Both the position numbers and the translations under genes were made by a program. From positions 70,012,500 through 70,076,499 of the forward strand of contig CM057827.1 in the NCBI GenBank assembly GCA_030068075.1: DNA of 64,000 bases. The letters run 5' to 3'. Positions 63,895-64,000 of this stretch are shown here, one piece after another (the stretch's first letter is position 1; each line of letters starts with the position of its first letter). The stretch comes from Paguma larvata (taxonomy: Eukaryota; Chordata; Mammalia; Carnivora; Viverridae). The notes below the pieces were generated by a model, which was not told where the DNA came from, ran no database searches, and saw nothing but the letters and a program-made list of their open reading frames with translations.

Positions 63895-64000
63895 CTGTGG
63901 GCACAGCAGCGTTAGAGGGACCAGCAAGAGGCACAGGGAGAAAGCAGGTTGGAAAGACAATTACAAAAGAAAGGGACCAGGGCCTGGGAAGGGTGTAGGG

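Overview
The window is mammalian genomic DNA from a carnivore, most likely a feliform (cat-like) species. The genes have vertebrate exon/intron structure, and the left half is full of tRNA-Lys-derived CAN-SINEs of the feliform type (head 'cctgggtggctcag', body 'cagagcctggagcctgcttc', CT-rich run, A-rich tail). The gene order is that of the human 14q11.2 block EMC9-PSME1-FITM1-DCAF11-PCK2-NRL-CPNE6-CARMIL3, read in the opposite direction. Species and synteny come from family knowledge; every exon below was read from splice sites and reading phase.

Layout: (1) 1-0.8 kb, the 3' half of EMC9 (+), convergent with PSME1. (2) 0.93-3.44 kb, PSME1 (-, 11 coding exons, 249 aa) with a CpG-rich promoter and an ISRE. 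(3) 6.2-7.5 kb, FITM1 (-, 2 exons, 292 aa). (4) 12.1-19.1 kb, DCAF11 (-, 14 coding exons, 546 aa) with a CCAAT-box array upstream. (5) 19.1-28.4 kb, a gene-free stretch rich in SINEs. (6) 28.5-36.6 kb, PCK2 (-, 10 exons, 640 aa) with a CpG-rich promoter. (7) 36.6-43.6 kb, intergenic DNA of ancient L2/MER5 debris with a strong CTCF-like motif. (8) 43.6-47.1 kb, NRL (+, 237 aa). (9) 50.3-55.1 kb, CPNE6 (-, 15 coding exons, 557 aa) with a probable first exon and TATA box near 56.5 kb. (10) 58.6-64 kb, the last ten coding exons of CARMIL3 (-), which continues past the right edge.

The genes are not one pathway. PSME1 is an interferon-inducible proteasome activator, EMC9 is part of the ER membrane insertase, FITM1 acts in ER lipid-droplet formation in muscle, DCAF11 is a CUL4-DDB1 substrate receptor, PCK2 is mitochondrial PEP carboxykinase, NRL is the rod photoreceptor transcription factor, CPNE6 is a neuronal calcium-dependent phospholipid-binding protein, and CARMIL3 regulates actin capping protein. 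All coding genes contained in the window are intact: summed exon lengths give the expected family lengths with no frameshift or premature stop.

I found no bacterial-type system, CRISPR array, RNA gene or evidently new gene. The more interesting observations are two GC-AG introns (PSME1, PCK2), abutting 3' ends of EMC9 and PSME1, candidate regulatory sites (ISRE, MEF2, ATF4-type, CTCF, NF-Y array), a 122-bp tandem duplication between NRL and CPNE6, and a sharp SINE-rich/SINE-free boundary near 31.5 kb.
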